Assembly: GCA_025642075.2 (NCBI GenBank)
Contig: JAODUO010000437.1
Coordinates: 50,001-114,000, forward strand
Source: Ridgeia piscesae
Taxonomy: Eukaryota; Annelida; Polychaeta; Sabellida; Siboglinidae
Direction: 5' to 3'
Length of the DNA: 64,000 bases
A model generated the notes under the pieces. It made no database searches and was not told the origin of the DNA. It worked only from the letters and a program-made list of their open reading frames with translations. Positions 24,340 to 35,552 of the stretch are shown here, piece by piece. Position 1 is the stretch's first letter. Every line of letters begins with the position of its first letter. The position numbers and the translations under genes are program-made.

Positions 24340-24760
24340 AAGGATGGTTTGGGAACCGTACTTCTACAGGAGCACGATGGGAGTTGGCTTCCAGCTGCGT
24401 TCATCTCGCATGTCATGACCTCAGCAGAGAAGAACTACGCTCAAATAGAGAAGGAGCTTCTATGGCTAGTCTTTGTATGTGAGAAGTTCCATGAGAATGT
24501 GTATGGTGCTACGGTGATAGGAGAAACCGACCACTAGCCCTTGGTTTCACTGCATAAGAAGAATCTGTGCGATCTGAGGCCCCGTTTACAACGTTTGATG
24601 CTGCGATTGAGAAAATATGACTTGGGACTCGAGTTCAAACCAGGAAAATACCTTATAGTGCCCGACGTAACCACGAGTAATACAGAAGAGGAGATCAAGG
24701 CACACGTGGACATAATCAGACACAATGTACAGTTGAGTGATCCAATGTAGGAAAAGATTG
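24340..24760 (+). pseudogene. gypsy RNase H fragment
   Basis: GLGTVLLQEHDGSWLPAAFI, NYAQIEKELLWLVFVCEKFH and TDH.PLVSLHKKNL give the family order up to VPDVTTS (VADALSR in other elements). A stop at 24535 splits it. Confidence 0.8.
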
Positions 24761-24894
24761 CCATCCACACCAAGGAAGATGAGGAACTACAAGATGTCCT
24801 GTCACTTCGGATGGGAAAGTGACCACGGGCAATCATTGAAACCATACTACCACTTCAGAGGTGATATCACCGAAATAGATGAGGTGTTGCTGAA

Positions 24895-25731
24895 ATGACC
24901 AATGTTTATCATACCTAAAACACTACAAGGTGATATGCTGACGAAGATTCACGAAGGACATCTAGGCATTTACAAATGCCAGGCCAGAACAAGACAAGTG
25001 ACGTATTGGCCTAACATCAACAACGACATTGAAAATCACATAGGACGATGCGGTACATAACAGAAACACAGGTACAAGCAGGCAAAAGAGCCGATGGAAC
25101 AACATAATGTACCAGAGAAACCTTGGCGGAAGATAGCAGCAGACTTAGTCACACTGTTTGGAAAAACTTCTTGGTGGTTGTCGACTACACATCAAACTAC
25201 CCAGAGGTGGCCAAACTAGAAGATCTGTCGTCCACCAACACCATAAGTCACATAAAATTCATTATGGCAAGACACGGTCTTCCTTCTGTGGTTGTGTCAG
25301 ATAATGGACCATATTTCAGCAGCCGTGAGTTCCAACAGTTTGCAAAGCAATATGGTTTCCAACATGTGACATATAGTCCCGAGTACACACAGAGTAATGA
25401 AAAGGTGGAAAAGGCGGTACAACTCGTGAAGCGTTTGTTGAAGAAAGCCAAAGGAGAATTTCTAAACTTAGTAAACTACAGGGCTTCAGCACTGTCTGGA
25501 AGTGACCGATCTCCTGCAGAGATGTCAATGAACCGGAAACTGAGAACGAAGCTGTCCAGCGCAGAAGAACATGTCACCATGCACAAGCTGCCAGATATCA
25601 AACAGAAGAGCCATTGTGCTCATGGTAGCAATCAACTCAAGCCGCTAGAAACTACTGACAAGATCAGGGTGAGAGGCGATGGTGTATGGGGTGACAAGGG
25701 TAGCACCCAACTCGTGCTTGGCAAAGCTTGA
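24895..25731 (+). pseudogene. gypsy integrase
   Basis: The zinc-binding part (EGHLGIYKCQARTR, NHIGRCG) lies in one frame near 24950-25055. The core is open from 25123 to 25731: VVVDYTSNYPEVAKL, VVSDNGPYFSSREFQQF and the SNEKVEKAVQ stretch provide a DDE-type triad. The core reads cleanly, although the rest of the polyprotein is broken. Confidence 0.85.
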
Positions 25732-26378
25732 GCGAGGTAGGCGTTTACGGAGAAACATACGTCATCTGCTACTAAAGGCACAGGAAACGTTTATGCCAGG
25801 ACACGACGATGACAATGACGACGACAGAGAGAAAGTGGTTTGTGAAGATCACTCGTCTGGAGAAGCCACAGCCTCAACAAACCAACCAGCAGTGACTCCG
25901 GAGGCAACAAAACCAAGCCAAACCACAGACCAATCGCAGCCTGTGTCAACAATGAGTGATGTGAGAACTACACGCAGTGGCCGGATCGCGACTTCGCCTT
26001 TCCAGATACAAATTTTGTTAGGGCACTTCTTGCAATGCTATCTGCGTTGCGACTGGTTGCTGGAAGTAAACACGCGCCACGTGCATTTGACTGTGCAACC
26101 TGGCAGGCGGGAGTGTCGTCGGATCGAGGAATACACAAAACCATCGCAAAGTGATCTGAGCGAACTGACCTATATAAAAACATTACGCGCTGTTTTTCTG
26201 CCGCATACAAGATCGTTAGAATCTAGGTGGAAAACTGTATTAGTAGAATGAAAGGGTAAATATCCGAAAATACGATATGGTTTCGATTATGATACAGTGC
26301 TAATAATTATTATCACGTGCATTTATTTCATTTTTATTAAATACATTTTATTTTCGCAATTAATTAATCTAATGTTAT

Positions 26379-26755
26379 TTGTTACAGTTATTTCCAATAA
26401 TTTTCATACAAATCATTCATGAAAATATAAAAGAAATGAAAATAAACAATAAAACTCTTACATACAAAATAAATTGCACAAGGCTAGCTTGTAAAGTACA
26501 ACGTGAACATACAGAATATACAACTACATTAATTGATGAAAAAACATGTAAAGACAAACATTTACTTCAGCAAGTCGTTGCGAGAAGAGGAAAAGAAGAC
26601 GAAGAAGAGACAAGCACCACACAACCTGGCCTATGTTGTGTCTGCAAACATAACTTTGGCTAAAAAGCACTAAATGTATTGCATTGTGGACATTGTGTTT
26701 ACCTCAGTCAAATGTGTCTGAGAAACAGTTGGAATTGCAACAAGTTTCATTAATT
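26379..26755 (+). pseudogene. Possible RING-finger-like ORF inside the inverted repeat
   Basis: 94 codons end at 26661 in GLCCVCKHNFG; past that stop the same frame reads ALNVLHCGHCVYLSQMC and NSWNCNKFH. Together they give C-x2-C ... HCGH-x-C ... C, a RING-like spacing with a degenerate last pair. It may be a captured or transposon-encoded protein. One in-frame stop; no expression evidence. Confidence 0.35.
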
Positions 26756-26759
26756 CCAT

Positions 26760-27490
26760 TTCCACACCTAGAAAATAAAATTGTTTGGTAAATCATAACA
26801 GCACTGTGGCAGTGTGCTTGTCATTTATGTTCATTGTTAATATTGTGTGTATGTGTAGAATGAACTTATAGCATTGCAGCTTGCTATATACAACTATAAG
26901 TGTGTGTTGCAAATTCTCAACGTTTTACACTAGCAATATATTTGTGTAAAAAACAGCCTTAGTTGCAGTGAAGTGAAATTACTTGTGCTTCATTGCAATA
27001 CTGTTCACTCATACAATGAGTGTGTTTGATTGTTTTACAGCAATTGTGTTTACAATAGTATTTTGTATAACTTGTATTGTTTGTCTTGGTAGATAATTTG
27101 CCTCTGTCGTATTTTTGTTCATGGCACTACAATATATATTTACTTATTATAAGACTAGGAGTGAGTATGACATGTTTATTTGTCAGGTTATATAAAAGAT
27201 ATGTTCACATTGTACTTTACAAGCCAGACTTGCATAAGTTAATGTTGATTTGAATAATGTCATAAATATATTACATTTAAGAGTTAACACATTAAGCATT
27301 ACTATTATTTCAACCTGACTCTTAATGTCCAGTTATGAATATCAGTGATTCTCCAGATCATAATATTCATGATTACGTTTTGTATTGTCTTTTTATTTTT
27401 AAATGTCTACCAATAGAAATGTTCTTGTCTATTTATTAATTATTAGTATTATCAGTTATTTGTTTTGAAATAAAAATGTCTTTACACATT
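26760..27490. other. AT-rich spacer of the inverted repeat
   Basis: No gene. A third partial copy of the arm motif (TTCACATTGTACTTTACAAG) occurs at about 27208-27228, in the same orientation as the right arm. Confidence 0.5.
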
Positions 27491-27689
27491 TCTTCTTCAA
27501 GTAATGTAGTTGTATATATTGTATGTTCACATTGTACTTTACAAGCTAGCCTTGTGCAAGTTATTTTATATTTAAGGGTTTTACTGTTTATTTTCGTTTA
27601 TTTTATATTTTAATGTATAACTTGTATGAAATTGATTAGACATGACTGTAAAAATAAAAAATAAAAAGATATGTAGTTAAAATGAAAAT

Positions 27690-27910
27690 AAATGTTTTAA
27701 AAGCATGTCATAATAATTATTGGCAAGGGAGCACAATTTATTGTGAACATAAAATGTGTGTGATAAAAATGTAAATATATGTTTTAAATGCATGTCATAA
27801 TTATTAGCAAGTGAGATTAATTAATTGCGAAAATAAGATTTATGTAATAAAAATGGAAATAATGTTATGTTTTAAATGCATGTCATAATAATTATTAGCA
27901 CTGCATCATA
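27690..27910. repeat. Three tandem units of about 85-100 bp in the right arm
   Basis: Each unit contains TGTTTTAAATGCATGTCATA or a close variant followed by ATTATTAGCA. Only one such unit is clear in the left arm, so the expansion came after arm formation. Confidence 0.6.
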
Positions 27911-28391
27911 ATCGAAACAATATCGTATTTACGGCTATTTATCCTCTTATTCTACTAATACATTTTTTTCCCACCTAGATTCTAACGATCTTATATGCGG
28001 CAGAAAAACAGCGCGTGATGTCAGTTCGCTCAGTTCACTTTGCGCGCGTTCTGGTTGGTTTTGTGTATTCCTTGATCCGACGACGCTCCCGCCTGCCAAG
28101 TCGCACTGCCAAATGCACGTAGCACGTGTTTACTTCCAGCAACCAATCGCAACGCAGATAGCATTGCAAGCAGTGCCTTAACAAAATTTGTATCCGGAAA
28201 GGCGGTGGCTGGATCATCAAACTGCCGAGTCGTTATGTGCACGACTAAAGTAATAGCAATGGGCAGAATAATCCCATTCATATAACATTAGACGAAACAA
28301 AAGGCAGTCTACCCTGGTTTCTAGTTATAACTGCAAGTTTCTTTGCGTATAAAGTAGATAATCAGGAATAGTCAAAAGGGATTATTTTTAC

Positions 28392-28463
28392 TTTCAAAGC
28401 TCTTCATTACATGCGATTTTCGTCCAGTAGCGTTGACATCGCATGTAATGATGAGCTTTGAAA
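28392..28463. repeat. Hairpin with 26-bp stems
   Basis: TTTCAAAGCTCTTCATTACA (28392 on) and its near-complement at 28438-28463 enclose a 20-bp loop. It sits at the 5' edge of the LINE fragment and may mark a rearrangement junction. Confidence 0.7.
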
Positions 28464-28469
28464 AAATCA

Positions 28470-29480
28470 GACCATACAGACCATCTTTTAGATCCTTGCA
28501 ATTTGCATATCGGCCTGGGAGAGGGGTGGAGGATGCAGTCGCTACTTTAATAAACTATGTACTTTGTCATCTTGAGGACGCCAAAACCCATGCCAGAGTT
28601 CTACCTGGATATGAGCTCTGCATTCAATACGCTGCAGCCTCACTTGTTGTTTAAGAAATTAATTTCCGTGTTTAAGCTTGAATCTGAATTGGCGCTATGG
28701 GTGCTTGATTTTTGGTGGGAGGACCCCAACAGGTTCGAGTGAATAACACCACTTCTAGTGTGAACGTTGTTTCCACTGGGTCACCCCAAGGATGTGTCTT
28801 ATCCCCTCTTTTATTCATTGTATACACAAATGACTGCAGGAGCATCCGTCTGCAGTGTCACATACAAGAAATATAAACAGCGTCTTTACTGCCTCAGAAG
28901 ACGTCGCTCTTTTAACATTGATAGCACCATTTTGTCGATCTTTTATCAATCTTGTATCCAGAGTGTTTTTGACATTTTCTTTTATGGGTGGGTTTGGGAA
29001 CGTCAGTCAAAAAGACAAAAATAAATTGCAGCGCGTTGTAGACATTAATAGCAAAATAGCCGCCTTCAAACAATCCTCTCTCATTGCTTTGTATGAAAAG
29101 CAGGTCCTGCGTAAAGCCAATAAAATAATTAATGACAATATACATAACGAGTACGTCCTTCTGCCTTCGTCCAGAAGGTTCGGAACTATGATATCCAAAA
29201 CAAATAGGATTCGTTATTCATTCATTCCAATGTCTACGACAAGCACCGCTGACGTTATGTGAGTATGTTGTATTTTTTGATTTGTGAAAGGACGACCACA
29301 ATTACAATAATAACTATAATTTTAAATTATATTATAGATTAGTCGTGTATTTTATTATGATTAATGTTTACATCCTGCTTTAATAATGAATTTATCTCTA
29401 TTTTTATACTTCGCTACACCTGTATTTTTTTTATGACGAACGCTGCAAAAAGAATTTCCCGGTCCGGGACAATAAAGTTA
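28470..29480 (+). mobile_element. Rex1/CR1-like LINE, 5' truncated, decayed
   Basis: Reads LQFAYRPGRGVEDAVATLIN, then DMSSAFNTLQPHLLF in the next frame, then TGSPQGCVLSPLLF-like sequence near 28780, and the C-terminal SFNIDSTILSIFYQSCIQSV. The 3' end GAATTTCCCGGTCCGGGACA followed by ATAAAGTTAT and TATTG pentamers is the usual tail of this group. Confidence 0.8.
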
Positions 29481-29822
29481 TATTGTATTGTATTATATTG
29501 TAGTATATTGTAGTGCATTGTATTATAGTGTAGTGTAGTGTAGTGTAGTGTAGTGTTGTGTAGTGTAGTGTAGTGTAGTGTAGTGTAGTGTAGTGTAGTG
29601 TAGTGTAGTGTAGTGTAGTGTAGTGTAGTGTAGTGTAGTGTAGTGTAGTGTAGTGTAGTGTAGTGTAGTGTAGTGTATTGTAGTGTGTTGTGTTGTGTTG
29701 TGTTGTGTTGTGTTGTGTTGTGTTGTGTTGTATTGTATTGTATTGTATTGTATTGTATTGTATTGTATTGTATTGTATTGTATTGTATTGTATTGTATTG
29801 TATTGTATTGTATTGTATTGTC
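29480..29822. repeat. Pentanucleotide array grown from a LINE tail
   Basis: TATTG units change to TAGTG (about 29530-29670), then TTGTG, then back to TATTG (to 29820). It starts directly at the LINE 3' end. Confidence 0.95.
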
Positions 29823-29954
29823 ATGTCTTTAATTGGACTGATACAACGTCAACAGTTACGAAGAGTGAATGAAGATTTACGAACTCGTGAGATAACATCG
29901 AACTGTGCAGAACTAATGTTAATTATAATGTACTTTAGTCAAAGAAAGAAGGGA

Positions 29955-30055
29955 AGATGTAATGAGATTGTCATGGTATCAATACACAACACTTTACGGT
30001 AGTACAGGACTGAGGTAATAATGGCACTGTGGATTAGGGTAAAAGTTGACACACA
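29955..30055 (-). repeat. Direct repeat D1, copy at gene Y exon 1
   Basis: End of exon 1 plus the first 40 or so bases of intron 1. The acceptor-like CTCATTACAG of the partner is CTCATTACAT here, so this copy has no acceptor. Confidence 0.8.
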
Positions 30056-30212
30056 TGTTCTTTAACACTCTATATCCCAGGTTAATTCTTGTCGATTGTA
30101 TCACCACTAGGTTGTTAAACTCGGTGGTGTTGAGAGGAGGGAGTTGTGGCTTCCCCCACGACACCTGCGCCATCGACAGCAGCACGGGCAGCGAGAACAC
30201 GTACGCCGACAT
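29998..30212 (-). CDS. Gene Y exon 1: signal peptide and start of galactose-binding-like domain
   Basis: ATG at 30212 (A at -3) opens MSAYVFSLPVLLSMAQVSWG, a signal peptide with a likely cut after the glycine. NNLVVIQSTRINLGYRV resembles the N-terminal strand of fucolectin-like domains (NLALNKP..QSS), and FYPNPQ sits where AVDGN.NP is expected. The donor CTACC/GTAAAG gives phase 2, matching the exon 2 acceptor. The last 65 bp and the following intron bases are duplicated next to exon 2 (see direct repeat). Confidence 0.65.
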
Positions 30213-30884
30213 CGTCGAACTGAAAACACACGAGAGCGGCCCACACTTAGCTATTTTTTCAATCTCAAACAGCCGTATTCGTTAAAGATAGAAAATCAAT
30301 TAAAGTTACAGATGTTTATTTCACAGAAACATACCCGTTTATTTATTAAACTGGCAGATTATTTTTAATGTTGATATACACCTTCACGAAATTCTGAAAT
30401 TTTAATATATAAATACTCCCAGAACCAATGTGAATTTGCGAACTGAAAACACACCGGCACACGTATATTATACGTCAAACTCAAAGTGGTTTCTGGATTA
30501 CGCCTATTCACGAACACAAGTCAGTATGCAGTAGCTCGCGCAAATTGTCAACGACAACGTTGTCGCGTTTTCATTTTGTCCAGGCGTTAAATAATATCCG
30601 GGTGACATTTCTGCTCGTGCGCGATAAATGTAAAATCATCAATGTGCAGCAAAACGCAAGGCATTTGTAGTATAAATGCCATGAACTGTTATTTAAATTT
30701 CCTGTGGTGATTAATTCGTTCGATAAATATTACGTTTGTTTACCCCACTTTAACGGATAGTGGCGCACTGAGAGTGAAGTCACGTGATTTGCGTTAGCTG
30801 TCAAAACGTCTCGAAAATCTGTTTGCCTCGTGTTTATTTGAGACGAATAACTTTGCTGGAAGTTTATAACGTCAGCTTCTGTGG

Positions 30885-30945
<61 letters not shown>

Positions 30946-30955
30946 TCAGCTTGCG
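30213..30955. other. Upstream of gene Y; (TA)n at 30888-30941
   Basis: Putative promoter region of gene Y (minus strand), with no clear TATA box placed relative to the start. The TA array separates it from the transposon on the right. Confidence 0.5.
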
Positions 30956-31158
30956 TGACGCGTCATAGCGCAAGTCACGTGGCATAACAACGGGAAGTCC
31001 GCCATTACTCGGTGAAAGCTCGGTGAATGCCATGGTGTTGTGTTGTGCGCTCGCGTTGAATATTCATACCTAAAGTCTTGATTTACTGTTATTTATCGTT
31101 AATTTTGGTTAGTTATATTAGTTGTTGTAAGTTTCGAAGTTAGTATAGTTAGATCATT

Positions 31159-31577
31159 ATGTCATACGGATATTTGGACGATCTGAGCCATTCAGACCGA
31201 GCGCGCTACACGCCAAAACTGACAGCGCTGTCTGCGGGAACCTGCCCGTACAAGATCCCTGCAGGTTCGTGGATAGACGATCCCACGAAATGGCCGGGGA
31301 TCGAATGGCCCGATGTGGCATACTACTTGATCGAGACACCGGGTGTGTTTACGAGAGAAAGTATGCGAAATCGACGGAGTCTCGAGGCACACAACCAGTT
31401 TGAGTCTGGCTGGGTCAAAACAGTGCGTTACTTCAAGCCCACTGACAGCCCTCACTGCATTCTGAAGGCTGATGTCATTCCATCCCAGCGGGTCAACGAC
31501 ACACCGCACCACCCCTGGGTTGGTTTGCACGAAAAGGACAGGGTTGTGACTGCAGCACACTGTGATTGCATGGCTGG
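31159..31577 (+). CDS. Transposon accessory protein, exon 1 (N-terminus and first half of SWIM)
   Basis: ATG at 31159. Encodes 139 residues of N-terminal domain (PTKWPGIEWPDVAYYLI) ending in HCDCMAG, the CxC half of a SWIM zinc finger. Donor GG/GTAAGT at 31577/31578 leaves phase 2. Without splicing a TAA follows at once, which supports the intron. Confidence 0.85.
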
Positions 31578-31971
31578 GTAAGTACTCCCACTAAATCTTT
31601 ACAAAATTAAGCTGACATTGAAATCTGTCAAAAAGTCAAAATATTTAGAAACAGAATGACCCATCAACATGAGCTTGTATTAAACTCATACATGTGTCAG
31701 ATTGTTGGTGACATTGTGATTGCATATCCAGTTATATTCATATTTTCAGTATTATTATAGCGTGATTAAAATATATCATTGTATTTAATTATTCAGAGTT
31801 ATTCTTGGACAATGTTTACTTCTGCCCACATGCATTTGTATTATTTCAATTATTGATCTGTTGTGATAAATATAAAAATATTATATCACAGCAGACAAAT
31901 AATTTATTTTGGTACTCAAAATTAAATTGTTTTCTTTATATGTGTTTATTTATTATGTTGTTCTGTTTCAG

Positions 31972-33295
31972 ACTCGGTGAATCGTGTTCACATGTAGCAG
32001 CACTGCTGTTCAAGGTGGAAGCTGCGGTACGTCTCGGGTACACCAGGCGTGCTTGTACTGAGTTGCCATGCTACTGGAACAACGACTTCGTGAAGAAGGT
32101 GAAACCAGCTCCAGTGCACAGCATCCAGTTCTACAAGAAATCTGCCACCAAGACGGTTAGTCAGCGTAACAGATATGCCACCCCGAGCATCGCAACTGAC
32201 CGAGAGAAAAAACAGTTGCTGGATAGTCTCGCCAACTGCTCACGACAGCCAGTCGGCCTCAGTCTTTTCGAGGAACACTGCCATCCATTTTGCTGGAAGG
32301 CAACAGCCGAACTGGAGCGATTGCCACGTTACCTCACATCGCTTTACAAGCCAGGTTATGCCAGCATGACCCCGACTGAGCTCCACTGTGAGGTCGAGGA
32401 AATACTGACCTCCCTCACAGTGACTGATGCTGAGTTGCGATATGTCGACAAGAGCACAGTAAATCAGGCTGCTTGTCTGACATGGTTTGTGATGCGTGCT
32501 GGACGGATTACTGCTTCTCGGGCACATTCCGTTCTGCACACAAGGCTCGACCATCCGTCTGCATCACTTATAAAAGGCATTTGCAGTGATAGTTGCAAGC
32601 CTTTCTACAGCGCTGCAACAACATGGGGGAAGGACCATGAGCCCGATGCATTAACTGCATATAGCAACATTGGCGGACACACACGTTTCAATGTAGGCAA
32701 GACCGGCCTTCGTTTGTGCAAAGAATTTCCATACATTGGGGCATCAGCAGATGGGTTGGCCCATTGTGACTGCCACAGTGACCGAGTGGTGGAAGTGAAA
32801 TGTCCTTTCAAGCACAGGAACAGTTCACTGGACACTATGACAGCAGATCCTTCTTTCTGTTTGGGGAAGGATTTAAATCTAAAGCGTGGACATGCCTATT
32901 ACACCCAGGCACAATTGCAAATGTATGTTTATAATTTGTTCATGTGTGACTTTGTTGTGTGGACATCAGTAGTGTGTGTTGTGGTGGGAGTGCCACGTGA
33001 TGATGCCTTTGTGTCGGACATGGTGCCAAGGTTATGTGCATTTTTCAAGCGGTGTGTAATGCCAGAACTACTGACACGTACCATGCAGCATGACTCACTT
33101 ACTGTCACTGAGACAGTGTCAGAAAAACTGTATTGCAGTTGTCGAATGCCTGCCAATGACAATGACTTGGACGATGACATGGTTGGGTGTGATACACATA
33201 ACTGCCCCCATGGCGAGTGGTTTCACTTCACTTGTGTGGGTGTGAAACGAGTGCCCAAAGGCAGTTGGTTTTGTCCGCTGTGTAGGAAGACATAG
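31972..33295 (+). CDS. Transposon accessory protein, exon 2 (SWIM end, YqaJ-type nuclease, PHD finger)
   Basis: Acceptor TTGTTCTGTTTCAG ends at 31971. ESCSHV completes the SWIM finger (CxC...CxH). Residues about 330-480 form a YqaJ/lambda-exonuclease-type nuclease: RAGRITAS, GASADGL (acidic residue) and VVEVKCPF (E-x-K), then QAQLQMYV. Residues about 526-580 are an ING-type PHD finger (LYCSC, CPHGEWFHFTCVG, WFCPLC). The total protein is 580 residues, with stop at 33293-33295 and AATAAA at 33343. The nuclease probably helps transposition, but its role is not established here. Confidence 0.85.
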
Positions 33296-33323
33296 AACAA
33301 TCACATGCATGATTGAGGCAGCA

Positions 33324-33348
33324 TTTATTTGTCATGTTTTTAAATAAA
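33324..33348. promoter_or_regulatory. Back-to-back polyadenylation signals of the two transposon genes
   Basis: AATAAA on the plus strand at 33343-33348 serves the YqaJ gene. AATAAA on the minus strand (TTTATT at 33324-33329) serves the transposase. The two 3' UTRs therefore overlap by a few dozen bases. Confidence 0.7.
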
Positions 33349-33388
33349 AGTACAGATATGCAGTTTGCATTGTGACCTCACATAATGT

Positions 33389-34753
33389 TCATGACTTGTC
33401 ATTATAGACAATTCCATCCGTCATATTTATTAGTGCAGCGCATACATGTACTAACTTGTCAATGGCTGCAAGGTTGGATTGGTTTGTTTCGTCTTTCTGA
33501 GATTTTATTAAATTAATGGAGAGTGGACCTTGCAGAATTGTAAATCGATTTTTTAAAAGGCCAATAACTCGTTCAATATGAATTCTGATGGTCGATATGT
33601 TGCGGGAGACTTCTACTTCTTTAGGTGACAGCTGTTTTTTACCCTTTGTAAAACTTGGAATTAATAATTCTGCTCCACATGTTACAACAAATTCTTCTAC
33701 CATAGTGAAGCCACGGTCTGCAAGTAATTGATCGTGTGGTTGGTGATATTTAGAGGAAATAAAGTCTGATGCACGCACCATTTCAACATCTGATGCTCGA
33801 CCGCCCCAAGCAGTTGACAGATAAGTCACAGCACCTAGTGGGCTGCATACAATGAACACTTTAGCAGTGCTGTGTTTCTTATAGTTAGAATACACCTGTG
33901 CCCGTGCTTTCAAATTTTTAGGGCGATCAATAAAAATTTCAAAACAGTCCATAATACCAGTTAACCTCGGGAAGTGTAATTTAAAGACTGCAGGTAGAGT
34001 TTGCTTAAGTGTCTCCCTGTCTGGCCATCTTACCATAAAACCAATCTTTGCATAAAGTAAATCAACTGTTTTCCAGAAACATCTAGAAACAGTAGTGACA
34101 TCCACACCAGCTTGATGAGAAATAAGTTCAAATGGAAGGTTTAGACGTAGCTTTACCAGAGTGAGAAATAATTGTTCTGAAGCTGGTATAGCACATTTTG
34201 CTGAAGTGTTAACAATAGTCGAAAGAAAGAGAGAGTTTTAAAAATACTTCCCAAGATAATCCTGTGTAAAATTTTGACCTTTCATCATTACCCTTAATAA
34301 CACCTGAATTTAACTGAGAGGATAGCAGCTTATTGCATTGAGCAGTAATGTCTTCCTTTTCATGACGTAGATTGTCAATTTCGTCATATAGCATCATGCG
34401 TTTACTGTTCTCAAGTGGTTTGCGCAATCCAGACAGAGGGGTCGAAGCCAGCAGTGGTGTTGTATCTGGCAGGGGTGATAAAGGTGCATCATGAGAAGGA
34501 GCAGGACAGTCCGGTTGTGGCAGAGTCAACCCTGCATCAGTAGTGTTGTCTAAATGCATGATTCCTGACATTTCTAAATCGCCTTTGACTTCCGCCGATA
34601 TGTCACCCTGTTTTTCAATGAACAACTTTGCCCTCTTGGTTGCACTGTTGAAACGTTGCATTCGTTTCTTTCCCTTTTCAATCGAGCAACTTTTCAAATG
34701 GGCAAACTGACTGGGTACATAGTCAGGATGTGCAGGCAGTGAGCTTGGTTTTC
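33389..34753 (-). CDS. THAP-DDE transposase, exon 2 (one frameshift near 34230)
   Basis: Acceptor CATTTGTTTTAG, phase 1. Begins GKPSSLPAHPDYVPS, the usual linker after THAP domains, then a polar region with FIEKQGD and a short coiled coil (EIDNLRHEKEDITAQCNK). At about 34230 the frame shifts; the DDE_Tnp_4-type catalytic domain follows in another frame to the stop near 33389: GIMDCFEIFIDRP (first D), LLADRGFT (second D), HIERVIGLLKNRF (E). Apart from the shift the core looks complete. The same region could hide a tiny intron, but no phase-consistent one was found. Confidence 0.8.
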
Positions 34754-34819
34754 CTAAAACAAATGTTAGTTGTTTAGTTACTGCAATCCAGTGATAGTAC
34801 TTCACATTACATGTCAATT

Positions 34820-35345
34820 AGTCTTGGACACAAAACTGTATCAACAGTTAAATAAACAAAATAGTATGCTTTCTGTTAAGTAGATTTGGTAAGTATCATT
34901 AGTGATTAGCAGATGGTTAACAGCCAGGGACTAGGCTAGGTGATGTAAGAAGCTGTGCATGTGGCCATAAAAGCAGTCCTTTCCCTCTGAGTCTAGTAAA
35001 CAAGTCTGGTTAGGTTGTCACCAGACAGCTGTAAGTGATTTATGAGGGCCATTACTCTGGCATTAGGCTATCCACAAGAGGGAGGGACACATGTTAGCAA
35101 TTATAGATAGGCTAGTAGTTAGTAGATTGTGTTACAGGCCTAACCCAAGCTGTCAGGAAGGGTGGAGCTCCTGGACCTACTCACTTAGCCTAGCCCTGTT
35201 AGGGCCTATAATATATACACTCTTTGAGCCTTATTTAAACCCATGATTGCAATTTATTTCACCTGGCATAATAATAATGACAATGAATTATATACGAATA
35301 TGATGTACATATGAAATCGTTTCTATAATGCATGCGTATCATTTT
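34820..35345. other. Transposase intron 1; nothing else seen
   Basis: Non-coding, with no repeats of note. Confidence 0.6.
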
Positions 35346-35356
35346 ACACTACTAAC

Positions 35357-35552
35357 CAGTAACGAAGTGATCCCCGCACAACACTGAATGTTTTGATGGC
35401 TCCCAGTTGCTGCCGTCAATATTCTGTCGCTTCACAGCCTGGACCCAACGTTGCTTACGGTCTGCATCGCGCGGAAATACATGGTATGAAATTTTCTTCC
35501 CTAGTTTTAAATTGTGGTTAGTGCAACCAAACGCAACGCAGTGTTTCGGCAT
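35357..35552 (-). CDS. THAP-DDE transposase, exon 1 (THAP zinc finger)
   Basis: ATG at 35552. MPKHCVAFGCTNH gives the first two cysteines, RKQRWVQAV the conserved tryptophan and LCGDHF the C-x2-H pair: a C2CH THAP DNA-binding domain. Donor TTACTG/GTTAGT leaves phase 1 and joins exon 2 in frame. Confidence 0.85.

Larger units (their letters stand above)
22154..26296 (+). mobile_element. Ty3/gypsy LTR retrotransposon, degraded, 5' LTR missing
   Basis: Plus-strand order: a primer-binding-site-like TGGTACCAGAAATTGGC right after TTTATGATACA (22154-22164), gag (22208-22516), CCHC knuckle (about 22900-23000), protease (about 23150-23250), RT (23500-24010), RNase H (24340-24750), integrase (24900-25730) and a C-terminal TTRSGR tail. 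The 3' LTR is probably about 26014-26296 (starts TGTTAGGGCAC, has a TATATAAAAA box near 26170, ends GATTATGATACA). Only the last few bases of a 5' LTR remain. Many stops and shifts. Confidence 0.85.
25990..28215. repeat. Long inverted repeat carrying gypsy LTR-like arms
   Basis: The left arm (about 25990-26560) and right arm (about 27490-28215) are diverged reverse complements: GCAATGCTATCTGCGTTGCG, CAAGATCGTTAGAATCTAGG and CAAGGCTAGCTTGTAAAGTA occur in both, inverted. The arms include the pol C-terminus-like end, the LTR and about 260 bp beyond it. The centre is AT-rich. Either a second gypsy 3' end lies tail to tail, or the segment was duplicated as a palindrome. Confidence 0.8.

Noticed and set aside
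29414..30002. Frames of repeated IQYNT and CCVVLCCVVL
   Set aside because: Pentanucleotide satellite translation.
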